Source of the DNA: Chrysochromulina tobinii
Lineage: Eukaryota; Haptophyta; Prymnesiales; Chrysochromulinaceae
Reading direction: 5' to 3'
NCBI GenBank assembly: GCA_001275005.1
Contig: JWZX01001721.1
Coordinates: forward strand, 1 to 19,416
DNA: 19,416 bases
How positions within the stretch are numbered: the stretch's first letter is position 1; each line of letters opens with the position of its first letter. Below the pieces are notes generated by a model. That model ran no database searches and was not told where the DNA came from. It saw only the letters and a program-made list of their open reading frames with translations. Position numbers and translations under genes: made by a program. This document shows, piece by piece, positions 1 to 9,000 of the stretch.

Positions 1-286
1 CGAAAGGGGCGGGCAGGTCGATGGCAAATAGAGAGATGGTTGGGAGCAGCTCCGTCCTCCGACGCGCCTGGAGCCGGCCGCAGCGGGGGAGGCGCGCGTG
101 CGCGCCATGGTGGGAGGGGTCGGCAAAAAAAGACGGGAACTGGTTAGAATTAAAGGGGGTCCGAGCCAGTACCCTGAAGAGGCTGCTGCGCTCGCCTTTT
201 TCAGGGTCCCCAGGATATTCAGTACCGGTACAGTACCAGTATCTGAGCGCTCGCTCTGGAATTTTGGACGCGGCCGACCGACCCCG

Positions 287-1540
287 ATGCCGAATTCTAA
301 AGCTCCTCCTGTGCCACCACTGTTCACTCATAAGACCCCGCGCGGCACTCCAAGCGCTGCTGCACTCAAGAAGCAGATCACTGTAGCGGCCAACGCCAAG
401 ACGAAGCCGAAGACCTACTGGCAGGAGCTCACCGAGATATTGGCCTCGCACCCAGATGATGCAAAGCCACCGTCAAAATCAGGCACGCTGCCGCAAGATC
501 AGCTGTGGCTCGATGTAAATGCCAGGCGTGAGGGCGTCATTGTACTGCCCAATGGACTGCAGTACGAGCAGATCAGCACTGCCACACCAGCTGAGAAAAA
601 GTCTCCGTGCGCTACGTCGACGTGCCTGTGCAACTATTGCGGTATGCTGACCGATGGCACCGAGTTTGACTCGTCCGAGGCCTACGGCGGCCCTGTCAAC
701 CTCCAGCCAAGGAAGATGATTGAAGGCTGGTGCGTCGCCATGCAACTCATGGCCGAGGGCGACCACTGGCGACTCTTTGTGCCGCCCCACCTTGGGTATG
801 GCGATGCTGGACGCTCTGATAAGGCTCGTGGCCAATACATCCCCTCTGGCGCAGCTCTCGTCTTCGACTTGCACATCAGCTCGATCGTCAGCGGCCCAAC
901 GAAGCTTAAGCCAGTGCGGCCTCCCACGCCGGTCCCCGGCGGCGCCTTCGTGCCCTCGGCACACTTTGCGGGCCCGATGCCTGGTTACATGTTCAAGTCA
1001 GGATCGATGGGATTGGGATACTATCGCGACGCAAACAGTCTGGAGGTCCCGGAGGACCCCGAGAGGCAGATTGGCGTCTCGGAAAGGGGGGGAGCTTCGA
1101 CCGCCGCAACCTCAGCTGGCAGCAGCGAAAGCAGCGGAGGAGGCAGCGCAAGTCAAGGCGGAGACAACATGCCTTCGCCGCCGAAGTCGGCCAGGTCTGG
1201 GAACCTGTTCGAGCGCGCGCCCTCTCCACGACCTGTTGCTTTGAAGCCTAAGGTGCCTCCCCTCGCAATGCCCGCCAAACATAATGCCATCAACTTCTCT
1301 GGCAAAGAAAATGGCAAGGAGAATGGCAAGGAAACTGGCAAGACGGCTGGCCCCATCGTCGTGAGCCTCGAGAAGGACGCTCTCGAGGCGGTCAACTCGA
1401 TGTTCGGCAAATTGCACTTGCCCACGCTTAAGCAGGTGCTTCAGGAGCTGGGGATGCCAGTAGCGGGCGAGAAGTCGGAGCTTACTGCGCGGCTTACTGA
1501 AAGTCTCACTTCCGCCCTCATCAGCGGCCGCCGCGCGTAG
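287..1540 (+). CDS. FKBP-type peptidyl-prolyl isomerase with C-terminal SAP-like segment
   Basis: This is a predicted 417-residue peptidyl-prolyl cis-trans isomerase. Residues about 82-200 form an FKBP fold. It opens with a Mip/FkpA-like NARREGVIVLPNGLQY stretch, then shows the DGTEFDSS motif, the pocket tryptophan in MIEGW (W148), the LGYGD motif and the terminal LVFDLHISSI strand. A cluster C108-C113-C115-C118 lies where most FKBPs have the HYTG strand. A Ser/Gly/Pro-rich linker and KENG repeats follow. The last ~45 residues (KLHLPTLKQVLQELGMPVAG...KSELTARL) resemble a SAP motif, a helix-extension-helix that binds nucleic acid. I chose ATG 287 because the sequence becomes protein-like there. 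ATG 107 is in frame, has a better Kozak context and would add 60 residues. A nuclear or nucleic-acid-associated FKBP is inferred from the SAP segment. The isomerase call is strong; the SAP call is moderate. Confidence 0.85.
   Translation: MPNSKAPPVPPLFTHKTPRGTPSAAALKKQITVAANAKTKPKTYWQELTEILASHPDDAKPPSKSGTLPQDQLWLDVNARREGVIVLPNGLQYEQISTATPAEKKSPCATSTCLCNYCGMLTDGTEFDSSEAYGGPVNLQPRKMIEGWCVAMQLMAEGDHWRLFVPPHLGYGDAGRSDKARGQYIPSGAALVFDLHISSIVSGPTKLKPVRPPTPVPGGAFVPSAHFAGPMPGYMFKSGSMGLGYYRDANSLEVPEDPERQIGVSERGGASTAATSAGSSESSGGGSASQGGDNMPSPPKSARSGNLFERAPSPRPVALKPKVPPLAMPAKHNAINFSGKENGKENGKETGKTAGPIVVSLEKDALEAVNSMFGKLHLPTLKQVLQELGMPVAGEKSELTARLTESLTSALISGRRA
1301..1348 (+). repeat. 12-bp in-frame tandem repeat (GKEN units)
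   Basis: Four imperfect 12-nt units beginning GGCAA(A/G) encode GKEN-GKEN-GKET-GKTA inside the FKBP linker. They are coding, low in complexity, and lie between the isomerase domain and the SAP-like tail. Confidence 0.8.
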
Positions 1541-2098
1541 CGTGAGAGGCTTCCAACACGCATCGAAAATTTTGGCACTGCGGGGCTCATCGTCACCATC
1601 TCACCAATCACTTCAGCTGACGTTCCCGTGCCCTGCTTGTTGCATCCTCACAACGGTATCTAGCAGGCCGTTGCAAAATCAGGCGATCTTTTTAGTAGTA
1701 GGGGGCGCTGACTGCGGTGGCGCTGACTGGGTGGCGCTCGGCGCTGGAGCGATGGCGCTCGGTGGGGCAGACGGCAGAGTCGGGACGGGAACGAGGCGAG
1801 GGTGGTGAATCTGGTCACGCAGGCGGTTTGGGTTTCACGCATCACGGTCGCCAGCAACCATGGGCGTCACTAGCGAGTCGTACGTTCCAGTCCGCTTCTT
1901 TTACAATTAGTACACATGTTCGGTTGTACATCGGCAGCAAGCGGGACAGGACGCGAGCGCACCGCACGGCGGCCCGCGTCCGGCCCGCGTCCTCGATCGG
2001 ATTCCATGGGTCGATCGTACTTTCATTTTTCATTTATATACCGCGGGGCGACCGGGAATCACAACGCAACGATACCGCACGCGGGCCCAGGGGACATA
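1541..2098. other. Convergent intergenic region between FKBP and SHQ1 genes
   Basis: This stretch holds the 3' flanks of two convergent genes and no convincing coding sequence. GGCGCTGACTG occurs twice (1704-1714 and 1719-1729, period 15), followed by further GGCGCT copies to about 1760. An AT-rich patch with TTTATATACC lies at about 2033-2042, close to the SHQ1 stop on the opposite strand. It could belong to a 3' end, but no gene start follows it on the + strand. No RNA gene was recognised. Confidence 0.6.
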
Positions 2099-3652
2099 CT
2101 ACACTAGCACGCCATCGCCCATGCTCACATCCTCCTCTGCATGCAAGCCTGCACGGCCACCCTCGTCCTCATCCTCGCCATCCGTCTCCCCGTCATCCTC
2201 TTCGGCCGCGAGCTCCTCATACGCCTGCAGCGGCCAGCGTACGAGCTCCCGCCGCATGCCAACGCTCTCGAGCTTGTCGGCGAGCTTAGCCAGCCAGCAC
2301 GCAGGCAGCTGCTGCAGCCACACGCAGTAGTCGTCCAGCCAAATGCGGTTGAGCAGGTACCCATGCTCCACGCCGCGCTGCACGAGCGTCCGTAGATCGA
2401 GCAGCGCGCGCAGCACGGCGAGGCGCCCAAGGCGAAGGAGCACGCCCACGTCCGCGAGGGTGGTGCGCGCGACCTCAAAGTGGCGCACCAGTGGGTAGCA
2501 TAGGCTCCGCTCGACGCTCGCCACTGCCGCCTCGGCGACCGAATCAAACGAGTCCAGCCAACCCAAGGTTGCAGACACGCGCCGCACCGTCCATCCCGAC
2601 TCAACCGTTGGCTCGCCTTCGGTCGTGCGGATATCGTAGGCGTATGCAAAGAGCAAGTCGATCAGGCCGCAGAGCGCGCGCCGCCGCTCGGCGCTGTCGA
2701 GCAGAAATTCCTTGCGCGGCAGCTGCAGAAGCTGTGCATTGTACTCCGTACCCAGACCGAAGAGCATGTAGGCGTCGCCCTCGCCCTCGCCCTCGCATCC
2801 GCCGCCGCCCTCACTCGCAGTACCTGCAGGCGCGGACGCAGACGTGGATGCAGTACCGGCCACGGGCACAGCTTCGCGACGCGCGGCCGCCGGCGCGGCG
2901 CCGTGCGCCTCGTCGCTCCAAGCCACCGCCTCGAGTTTGTGCCACCAGGGCACAAACTCGAGCGCCGCTGTGGCCCGGTCTGCCTCCATAAAGTCAGCGA
3001 TGTAGTGGTCCGCGTCGAAGCAAGCCTCCTCGGCGGCACGGCGGCCGGCCCGGCGCGTCTGCGCGCTGCTCGTCTCGGGGTTCGGCACCTGCACGATCTC
3101 ATCCTCCTCTAAGCCGACGAAGATGCGAGAATACGCGCCGTTGAAGCCGTACGCTGCGCCGGTGCTGTCCGAGACGAGCGGCGGCAGCTGCTGCTCGGCC
3201 TCGGCCAAGTGGCCGAGATCGTCCTCCAGATCGTCACCATCTTCCTCGTCGGCGCTCCCCTTGTCCTCGACACACATGCGTTCCATGCCATCCGTCGTCG
3301 CATCAGCGTGGTCAGAGGAAGAGACCACCTCGATCAATGGCCGCGCCGGCGCAGCCGACGGCTTGCGGAGCAGCTCGGTGAGCAGATGGAGACCCTCGAA
3401 GTGCTCGCCTGGAGTGGCCTTGGGCAGCCAGACGGTGAGCACGCCGCTGTCCAGGTCGTGCTCCGCGCGCTCCCGTCCATCCTCCACGAGGCAGTGCCGG
3501 AAGGTGAGCCGCAGGAAGTATGGCCGCAGATGGAATTTGAATTCGCGGTCAAGCACGTAGAACTCGCCCTCGTCAGCCTTCAGGTGCGGCAGCCGGATGC
3601 GCACGAGCACAAAGTCGGCGTCCTGCGAGAGCTCGAAGGACGGGGTCAGCAT
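2099..3652 (-). CDS. SHQ1: SHQ1, H/ACA ribonucleoprotein assembly factor
   Basis: A predicted 517-residue SHQ1 orthologue. In the known family, SHQ1 chaperones free dyskerin/Cbf5 during early assembly of H/ACA small nucleolar and telomerase RNPs. The N-terminal CS (p23-like) domain, residues 1 to about 97, opens with the family-typical MLTPSFELSQDADFVLVRIR. It includes PYFLRLTF and the VWLPKATPGEHFEGL motif. A low-complexity acidic linker follows. The C-terminal SHQ1 domain (about residues 285-480) shows LLFAYAYDIRTTEGEPTVES, LCYPLVRHFE and a YLLNRIWLDDYCVWLQQLP stretch, all characteristic of the family. The tail is acidic. The reading frame stays open upstream of ATG 3652, but that part is antisense to the coiled-coil gene, and MLTP matches family N-termini, so the start is well supported. 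No intron is evident. The length is close to the human protein (577 aa). Confidence 0.95.
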   Translation of the reverse strand: MLTPSFELSQDADFVLVRIRLPHLKADEGEFYVLDREFKFHLRPYFLRLTFRHCLVEDGRERAEHDLDSGVLTVWLPKATPGEHFEGLHLLTELLRKPSAAPARPLIEVVSSSDHADATTDGMERMCVEDKGSADEEDGDDLEDDLGHLAEAEQQLPPLVSDSTGAAYGFNGAYSRIFVGLEEDEIVQVPNPETSSAQTRRAGRRAAEEACFDADHYIADFMEADRATAALEFVPWWHKLEAVAWSDEAHGAAPAAARREAVPVAGTASTSASAPAGTASEGGGGCEGEGEGDAYMLFGLGTEYNAQLLQLPRKEFLLDSAERRRALCGLIDLLFAYAYDIRTTEGEPTVESGWTVRRVSATLGWLDSFDSVAEAAVASVERSLCYPLVRHFEVARTTLADVGVLLRLGRLAVLRALLDLRTLVQRGVEHGYLLNRIWLDDYCVWLQQLPACWLAKLADKLESVGMRRELVRWPLQAYEELAAEEDDGETDGEDEDEGGRAGLHAEEDVSMGDGVLV

Positions 3653-3832
3653 ATCAGATCGACGTCGCACACGACGCTTCGCTTCGCGACGAACTGTGAA
3701 CGTAAAAGCTAATCCAAGAATCAAACTCAGCATTCCGTCTGCACGTTTGGAGCTGCGAACGTTCACATGTTCGAACGCGGAAGAACCTGCTGGTTCAGAT
3801 GAAGGAAAAACTGGACTGCTCGGGCGGCCGCG
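3653..3832. promoter_or_regulatory. Divergent promoter region, SHQ1 / coiled-coil gene
   Basis: The start codons of two head-to-head genes are 180 bp apart, so both promoters and 5' UTRs must lie here. The overlapping palindromes GAACGTTC and TTCGAA sit at about 3758-3776 and could be regulator sites. No clear TATA box is seen. Confidence 0.5.
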
Positions 3833-4624
3833 ATGAGCTCCAAAAAGGACAAGGGCGGAAAGGGCAAGGTTGAGCCAGTCGCGGAAGTCGCAGCCGTCAG
3901 CGGCGACGCCAATAAGGTGATTGAGCTGGAGTCGCAGGTGAAGGAGCTGAAGGTGGCGCTGCGCAAGGCAGAGGAAACTCTGGCAGCGCGGGACCACGAG
4001 ATGGAGATGATGCGCGCAGAAACGGCCTCGAGCCGCGAGAAGGTGGCCGACGCTCTGCGGAACAGCGCCCGACGGATTGCGCAGGTGGCATTGCTGGAGG
4101 CGACGCTCGAGGAGCAGAGGCGGAAGGAGGAGATGCTCGAGGTCGAGCTCCACAAGCACTCACAGATGATGGACTCGGTGATGAACTACCGCGACAAGGA
4201 GACGAGCCGCGAGTATCATGAGATACTCCGTGAGAGTACGCAGCGCCGGCTGATTGAACCGGGGCAGTGCGCGTGCGTGCGTACTTGTGCTCGCCCGTGC
4301 TTGCACACAGAGCGGCTGCTCACGTGCGTGTGGCCACGGCGCTCGTCCTCGTTGCGTGCGCTCGCAGATGCGGAGCTCTCGGAAAAGTGCGCCCGATGGA
4401 AGCAGCGTGCGGAGATGCTCCAGCAAGAGCGGTGGGAATTTGTGAGAAAGTGGAAGAAGGAGCGCGTAGAAGCTATCGAAAGCAACATGGAAGCGGCGGA
4501 CCTCAAGCTCAACCAGAAGCTCAACAAGGCTCTGGACAGTGACGGAGAGGAGAGGGAAGACTCAGACGAAGAGGTGGCGGAGGAGCACACAGAGGATGCA
4601 GGGGCCGATGACGACGGATGGTGA
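3833..4624 (+). CDS. Coiled-coil protein, acidic C-terminus, one predicted intron
   Basis: The frame is open throughout. However, residues about 135-178 are an abrupt Cys/Arg-rich stretch inside an otherwise continuous coiled coil, and removing a predicted intron (4236-4367) repairs it to ...HEILRENAELSEKCARWKQ. The spliced product is about 219 residues. It has a Lys/Gly-rich N-terminus (MSSKKDKGGKGK), a long charged coiled coil with heptad-like Leu/Ala/Glu/Lys spacing, and a Glu/Asp-rich tail ending DDDGW. There is no catalytic motif, signal peptide or membrane segment. The Lys-rich start and coiled coil recall short ciliary coiled-coil proteins such as dynein regulatory complex subunits, but that is only a resemblance and I assign no function. 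The gene is divergent from SHQ1 and runs in the same direction as ispD, 187 bp upstream of it. Confidence 0.8.
   Translation: MSSKKDKGGKGKVEPVAEVAAVSGDANKVIELESQVKELKVALRKAEETLAARDHEMEMMRAETASSREKVADALRNSARRIAQVALLEATLEEQRRKEEMLEVELHKHSQMMDSVMNYRDKETSREYHEILRESTQRRLIEPGQCACVRTCARPCLHTERLLTCVWPRRSSSLRALADAELSEKCARWKQRAEMLQQERWEFVRKWKKERVEAIESNMEAADLKLNQKLNKALDSDGEEREDSDEEVAEEHTEDAGADDDGW
4236..4367 (+). other. Predicted spliceosomal intron (132 nt, phase 1)
   Basis: The donor is GTACGC after GAGA, and the acceptor is GCTCGCAG before ATGCGG. Both sides are in phase 1. The length is a multiple of three and contains no in-frame stop, so the frame reads through. The encoded stretch is rich in Cys, Arg and Trp and breaks the coiled coil. 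Removing it restores a continuous helix. Confidence 0.75.
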
Positions 4625-4811
4625 CATAAGTGTGTCATTGGTCAGCGCGCGGCGCGTGCGGCGTGGGCCGCGCTGTCGGCGTCCTGTCTTCTCCGTCCTG
4701 TCGGTTCGGATCAAAAAGCAACAGCGAGATGTGGGCATACAGTGGGCAACCCAAAGTCCGCAATTCACTCGAACAATCTGAAAACATCTCCCTCGTGCTC
4801 CTGCCCCGAAA

Positions 4812-5696
4812 ATGTCGATCAGCATACTCCGCAAAGTCGCGCTTCTATGCGCGCTGCTCGCGCCGGCAAGCGCATACTACGCAGTGCCGAGGATCGCATG
4901 CAGCACCGCCACAGCGGTGCTCCTGCGCTCACCTTCTGCAGTCGCTGCACTGCCGGCCAACGAGAAGTGCTCCTTTGTGCTGCTTGCTGGCGGCTCCGGG
5001 AGCCGCATGAAGGCCGACCGGCCCAAGCAATTCCTCGACCTTCTGGGCAAGCCCGTGCTGCAGTGGGATTTGGAGCTGCTTCTTAGCATTGAAGGTATCG
5101 ATCGCATCGTGCTCGTCATCTCAGAGGAGTTTCGGCAGCTGCCGTTCCTTGAAAAGTTCAAGTCAGATAAGCGGCTGGTCTTTGCCCAGCCAGGCAAAGA
5201 GCGGCAAAACTCGGTTGAGAACGGCCTCGCCGGCATCGCGGATGATTGTACGCTGGTGGCCATCCACGACGCCGCCCGCCCGCTCGTCACGCTCGACGCC
5301 ATCGAGCGTTGCTTTGCCGACGCTGCAGCCCACGACGCAGCCGTGCTTGCTGTGCCATGCAAGCCAACGATCAAGGAATCGAACGACGGCAAATTTGTGC
5401 TGCGTACGCTCGACCGCTCGAAGCTCTGGGATATCCAGACGCCGCAGATCCTACGGCCGCAAATGCTCCGCGACGGGTTCGTCAACGCCAATCAGAAGAA
5501 GCTCGCGGTGACGGACGACGTGTCGGTAGTCGAGTTGATGGGCAAACCGGTCAAGCTGACGGTGGGCGAGTACACCAACCTCAAGCTGACGACGCCTGAG
5601 GACATGATCATTGCCGAGACCATCCTCAAAGACCGTGGCGAGCGTCGTCAGAGAAGTTTGCTCGGGATGCTCAAGGGACTGCTCCGCCGGAAGTGA
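4812..5696 (+). CDS. ispD: 2-C-methyl-D-erythritol 4-phosphate cytidylyltransferase (IspD), plastid-targeted
   Basis: IspD joins MEP and CTP to give CDP-methylerythritol, the third step of the plastid MEP route to isoprenoids. The 294-residue product shows the CTP-binding loop LLAGGSGSRMKADRPKQ, with R65 and K72 matching the catalytic Arg and Lys of the family. It also has HDAARPLV, DIQTPQ, VTDDVSVVE and NLKLTTPEDM (K258). The first ~50 residues precede the enzyme. A hydrophobic signal peptide (KVALLCALLAPASA) has a likely cut after ASA and an aromatic Tyr at +1. A Ser/Ala/Arg-rich transit-like stretch follows. This bipartite layout is known from complex plastids and implies the stroma of a secondary plastid. 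Start ATG 4812 is the one that includes the signal peptide. No intron is seen. The C-terminus adds a short basic tail. Confidence 0.95.
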   Translation: MSISILRKVALLCALLAPASAYYAVPRIACSTATAVLLRSPSAVAALPANEKCSFVLLAGGSGSRMKADRPKQFLDLLGKPVLQWDLELLLSIEGIDRIVLVISEEFRQLPFLEKFKSDKRLVFAQPGKERQNSVENGLAGIADDCTLVAIHDAARPLVTLDAIERCFADAAAHDAAVLAVPCKPTIKESNDGKFVLRTLDRSKLWDIQTPQILRPQMLRDGFVNANQKKLAVTDDVSVVELMGKPVKLTVGEYTNLKLTTPEDMIIAETILKDRGERRQRSLLGMLKGLLRRK

Positions 5697-5714
5697 GAGA
5701 GGTTGTTCATTGTC

Positions 5715-5756
5715 GCATGCGTGGTGTCGGCGCATGCATGCGTGGTATAGTCGCAT
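5715..5756. repeat. Two-copy 21-bp tandem repeat (GCATGCGTGGT...)
   Basis: Two adjacent 21-bp units each begin GCATGCGTGGT (5715-5725 and 5736-5746) and end with CGCAT. A further GCATGC follows directly. The copies match at most positions. Confidence 0.75.
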
Positions 5757-5863
5757 GCCCTAACGGCCAGGCGGCGCATGATTGTGCTGCGTGGGCGGCG
5801 TGCTTGCTTGCTGGCTGGAGAGTACAACCGTTGGGACGGTTATATGGACCGGCGCGGCGGGCG

Positions 5864-5880
5864 TCCCGGTCGGACCGGGA
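5864..5880. repeat. 8-bp inverted repeat (TCCCGGTC/GACCGGGA)
   Basis: TCCCGGTC and GACCGGGA flank a single G. It is a near-perfect palindrome in the 3' flank of ispD. It could fold as a hairpin or bind a protein; nothing else supports a function. Confidence 0.5.
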
Positions 5881-6075
5881 TCCGCGGCGCCATAGTCGAG
5901 TCCCCGCACCCCGGGGCGTCCGGTCTGTCTCTGTCAGACTGTGGTCATGGAAACAGTGTGTCACCTCAAATAATTTGAATTACGATTTATATTTAGGACT
6001 GGACGGACGGATGAAGCCGTTGCGAACGTTGACGGCTGGAAGCCTCTGACTATTCAAACATACTGGTCGCTCGCG

Positions 6076-9000
6076 TTAGAACTGGTCCTCGAGCTGCTCT
6101 CGTGCATCTTCTTCGAATTCGTCGTATGCGGGATCGTCGCGCTCGCGCGCCGCGTCGTCCTCGTACCGCCCCTCGTCTTCGAAGCCGTGGTCGAGCAGCC
6201 CCTCCTCCTCCTCCGCAGCCTCGAGGCTGCTGATGCCGCTCGTGCCCAGATTGAAGACGCGCCCAAGGCTCGTGAGTGCGGCGCCGTGGTAGCCCGCCGC
6301 AGAGATGCTCACGACGCGTTCACCTTCGTGCAGCGGCAGCGGCACGCGGCCCGGCGTGGGCAGCAGAGACACGTGAAGGCTGCGCGCACACTGCTGGAGC
6401 ATATTGTCGCCCCATGACCACACCTCTCCGGTGGCCGTCAGCGCGAGACTGTGCATCTCCCCCGCGGCAATCTGGGTCACTGGGCCCATCGGCGACGCCA
6501 GCTCAGCTTCGTCAGCTTCGTCAGCTTCGTCAGCTTCGTCAGCTTCGTCAGTCTCGCCCTCGTCGTCCTCCAGAGGTTCGTCACTTGGTGCGTCCTCGCT
6601 GCCGCCTCGGGAGTTGCCACTGTGCGGCAGCTCCCCCGCGCCCACCGAGCACGCGTTCGCTCGGTGAGCAGTGCGCCGTCCCAGCTGCCCATGGCTGTGG
6701 TCGCCGAAGCTGCACAGCGCGCCGCTCTGGAGCAGCACGAGGCTGTGGTACAGGCCCGCCGCAATGGCCACCGCCCTCTCGGCTTTGTGAGCCGCCGGCA
6801 GTCGGATGGGACGCGGATCGAGGGGTATGGGGAGAGTCTCTGTGGAAGGCCGTGCCAGCTGCCCGTGCGAGTTACACCCAAAACTGCGCACTTGCCCGTC
6901 CTCCCCCAGCACGAGCGTGTGATGGCCGCCGGCCGCCACGGCGCGCACCAGCAGCCGGCTAAAAGGCGCCGCCACCCGCTCCGGCGCCGACGTACCGGTC
7001 TCGAGAGCGGCGCTGCCGTCCGCCGGAGGCAGCCGCCCGTCCACGGCGGGCTTAGGCGCAACACCATCTCCCTCGGAGATCGTAACACCATCTCCCTCGG
7101 AGATTGTAGCCGCGGCGCTCACCTCGCCGCCCTCGAGCGCCGTCTCGAGCGTCTGCTTGTCGATGCTCACGTGCGCACCCGGAGCGACATAGACGTTGTC
7201 CTCGAGGACTCGACGGTTGAGGTTGCTACCGGCACGGCCCTCGCCTGTTGCTGCTGCCGCCGCGCCCACCGACGGCCGACCTTGCTCCTCCTCCTCCTGC
7301 TGCTGCTCCTCGTGCTCCTGTTGCTGTCGCTGTCGGCTCGACGGCGCTGGTTGTTGCGGCTCGTGTGGAATGATGAGCTCTCTGGGCGGCAAGGGCGCCG
7401 TCGCTTCCGGAGAGCCCATTGGTGGTGCCTCGCCGTAGCCCAGCTGACCGTACTCGTTCGATCCCCATGAAAAGAGGCGTCCTGCGCGCGAGAGCGCGAG
7501 CGTGTGCGCGTGGCCGCAGCTCAACGCCACCAGGGGATCCTCTGTGGGGACCCAGCCCGGAAGCTCAATGGCGCGCAGCCGCGGCGCCGTGTCGGGCGCA
7601 TCACGGCCCGCGCCTACCCCTTTGGGCGTTGTCATGGGCGTGGCGGCGCGCGACGCCGTCGACGCCGTCGAGGGTCGTTTCTCGGAAGCGCCGATGCGAA
7701 TCGCGCCGCCAAACGCTGGTGCGGGCGGCGGCGGCGGCGGCTCGGGCTGGGACTGTGGCGGCTCCAACGAGGAGATTCCGTCCATTGCATCGCCGCACGT
7801 GTGAAGCGCCTCACCGCGGACATGCACGAGCGTGGAGAAGGGCCCACAGCCGAGCAGCACCCGCGACTCGTCGGCGACGGTTACGTCGGGCTGCTCCCCC
7901 CGAGGTCTGCCCCGAGTCCGCGGCGGCGGAGGGTCGAGCGGCGCCGCAAGCGGATCAATCTGGTCCTCCGAGCCGCGACAGAGCTGCTGCGCGGCGTTCT
8001 CTCCCCATGTGAAGACAGTGCCGTCGGCGCTGAGGGCGGCGGAGTGGAAGCCGCCAGCGCACACCGCCACCGCGCGCGTGCCCTCCGGCGATAGAGTCAC
8101 TTCGCTGATCGCTGACAGCGCTCCCTCTGCCTCGCCGCCGCCTTCGGCGCCGGCGCCGTCGGTCGCGTCATTGTCCACCGCGCCGTCGGCAGCGCCACCG
8201 CCTCCGAAGACGCCGAAAGGCGCGGCGGTGACAACCCCGGCGGCGCTCACGCCGGCGGCTACTGTGGAAGTGTCGTGCTCACGTGGTGCGTACATGCTGC
8301 GGGGGTCGGCCGCGAGCGGCGGTTCGCCCCAAATGTACACGTGGCCGTGCGACGAGGTCACCGCCCCGAAGTGGGCGCCAGCGGCGAGCAGCTCGATGGT
8401 CTCATCGGTCGCGAGTGGCAGGCGCGCTGTGGGCTGTGGGAAGGCATCGAAGCTCGCCCCGCGCATCCGATGCAGCTCATGGCGCGTGTTGGAACCAAAG
8501 GAGAAGATGCGTGACGCGTTGTCGAGGGCGAGCGAGTGCAGCTCTCCGAGGGCCACCTGCCGTGCAAAGAAGCCAACGGCGGGGCCGAGCGGCACCGCAA
8601 AGTCGGATTGGCCTACCGCCGAGTGGTTCGCAGGCTCGATGCCCAGCTGGCCGTACCCATTGTCACCCCAGAGCAGCAGACGACCCGCATCGGTGATGGC
8701 GGCACTGTGGAACGCTCTCGAGGTGAGCTTGACGAAACCTTCACCCGCGATCCGCGGTAGCGTCATCTCGCTGATCGTCTGCGCCCGCTCGAGCTCCGCT
8801 TGCAGCTCGTCCTCGTCCACATCCTCGGAACCCCGGCGCTGCGCCTCATGCAACGACGAGTACACGTAGCCGGACTTGCGGCTCGCCCCGAGCTGCCCGT
8901 GCGTGTTGTCGCCCCAGACGAGGACGCGATCGTCGCTCGTGAGGACCGTCGAGTGGAAGGCGCCCGCGACGAGCGAGACGATCCGCTCGCCCTCGTGCAG

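Larger units (their letters stand above)
5697..6075. other. Convergent intergenic region between ispD and the RCC1-repeat gene
   Basis: This is a 379-bp non-coding stretch at the 3' ends of two convergent genes. It contains a 21-bp tandem repeat with GCATGC cores (5715-5756) and a GC-rich inverted repeat (5864-5880). An AT-rich run at about 5968-5998 could serve 3'-end formation. I see no gene. Confidence 0.6.

Noticed and set aside
98-286. Upstream extension of the FKBP frame
   Set aside because: The first codon at 98 is GTG, not ATG. An ATG exists at 107, but the encoded sequence is not protein-like compared with what follows 287. I kept it only as an alternative start.
2033-2042. TATA-box-like TTTATATACC
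   Set aside because: No gene starts downstream on the + strand. It lies in the 3' flank of the minus-strand SHQ1 gene.
3653-4159. N-terminal extension of SHQ1 by 169 codons
   Set aside because: It is antisense to the coiled-coil gene. The family N-terminus MLTP begins at 3652.
6451-7470. Long + strand open frame antisense to the RCC1-repeat gene
   Set aside because: It is a shadow of the GC-rich coding strand, with Arg/Leu/Val low-complexity content. The minus strand carries clear RCC1 repeats over the same bases.
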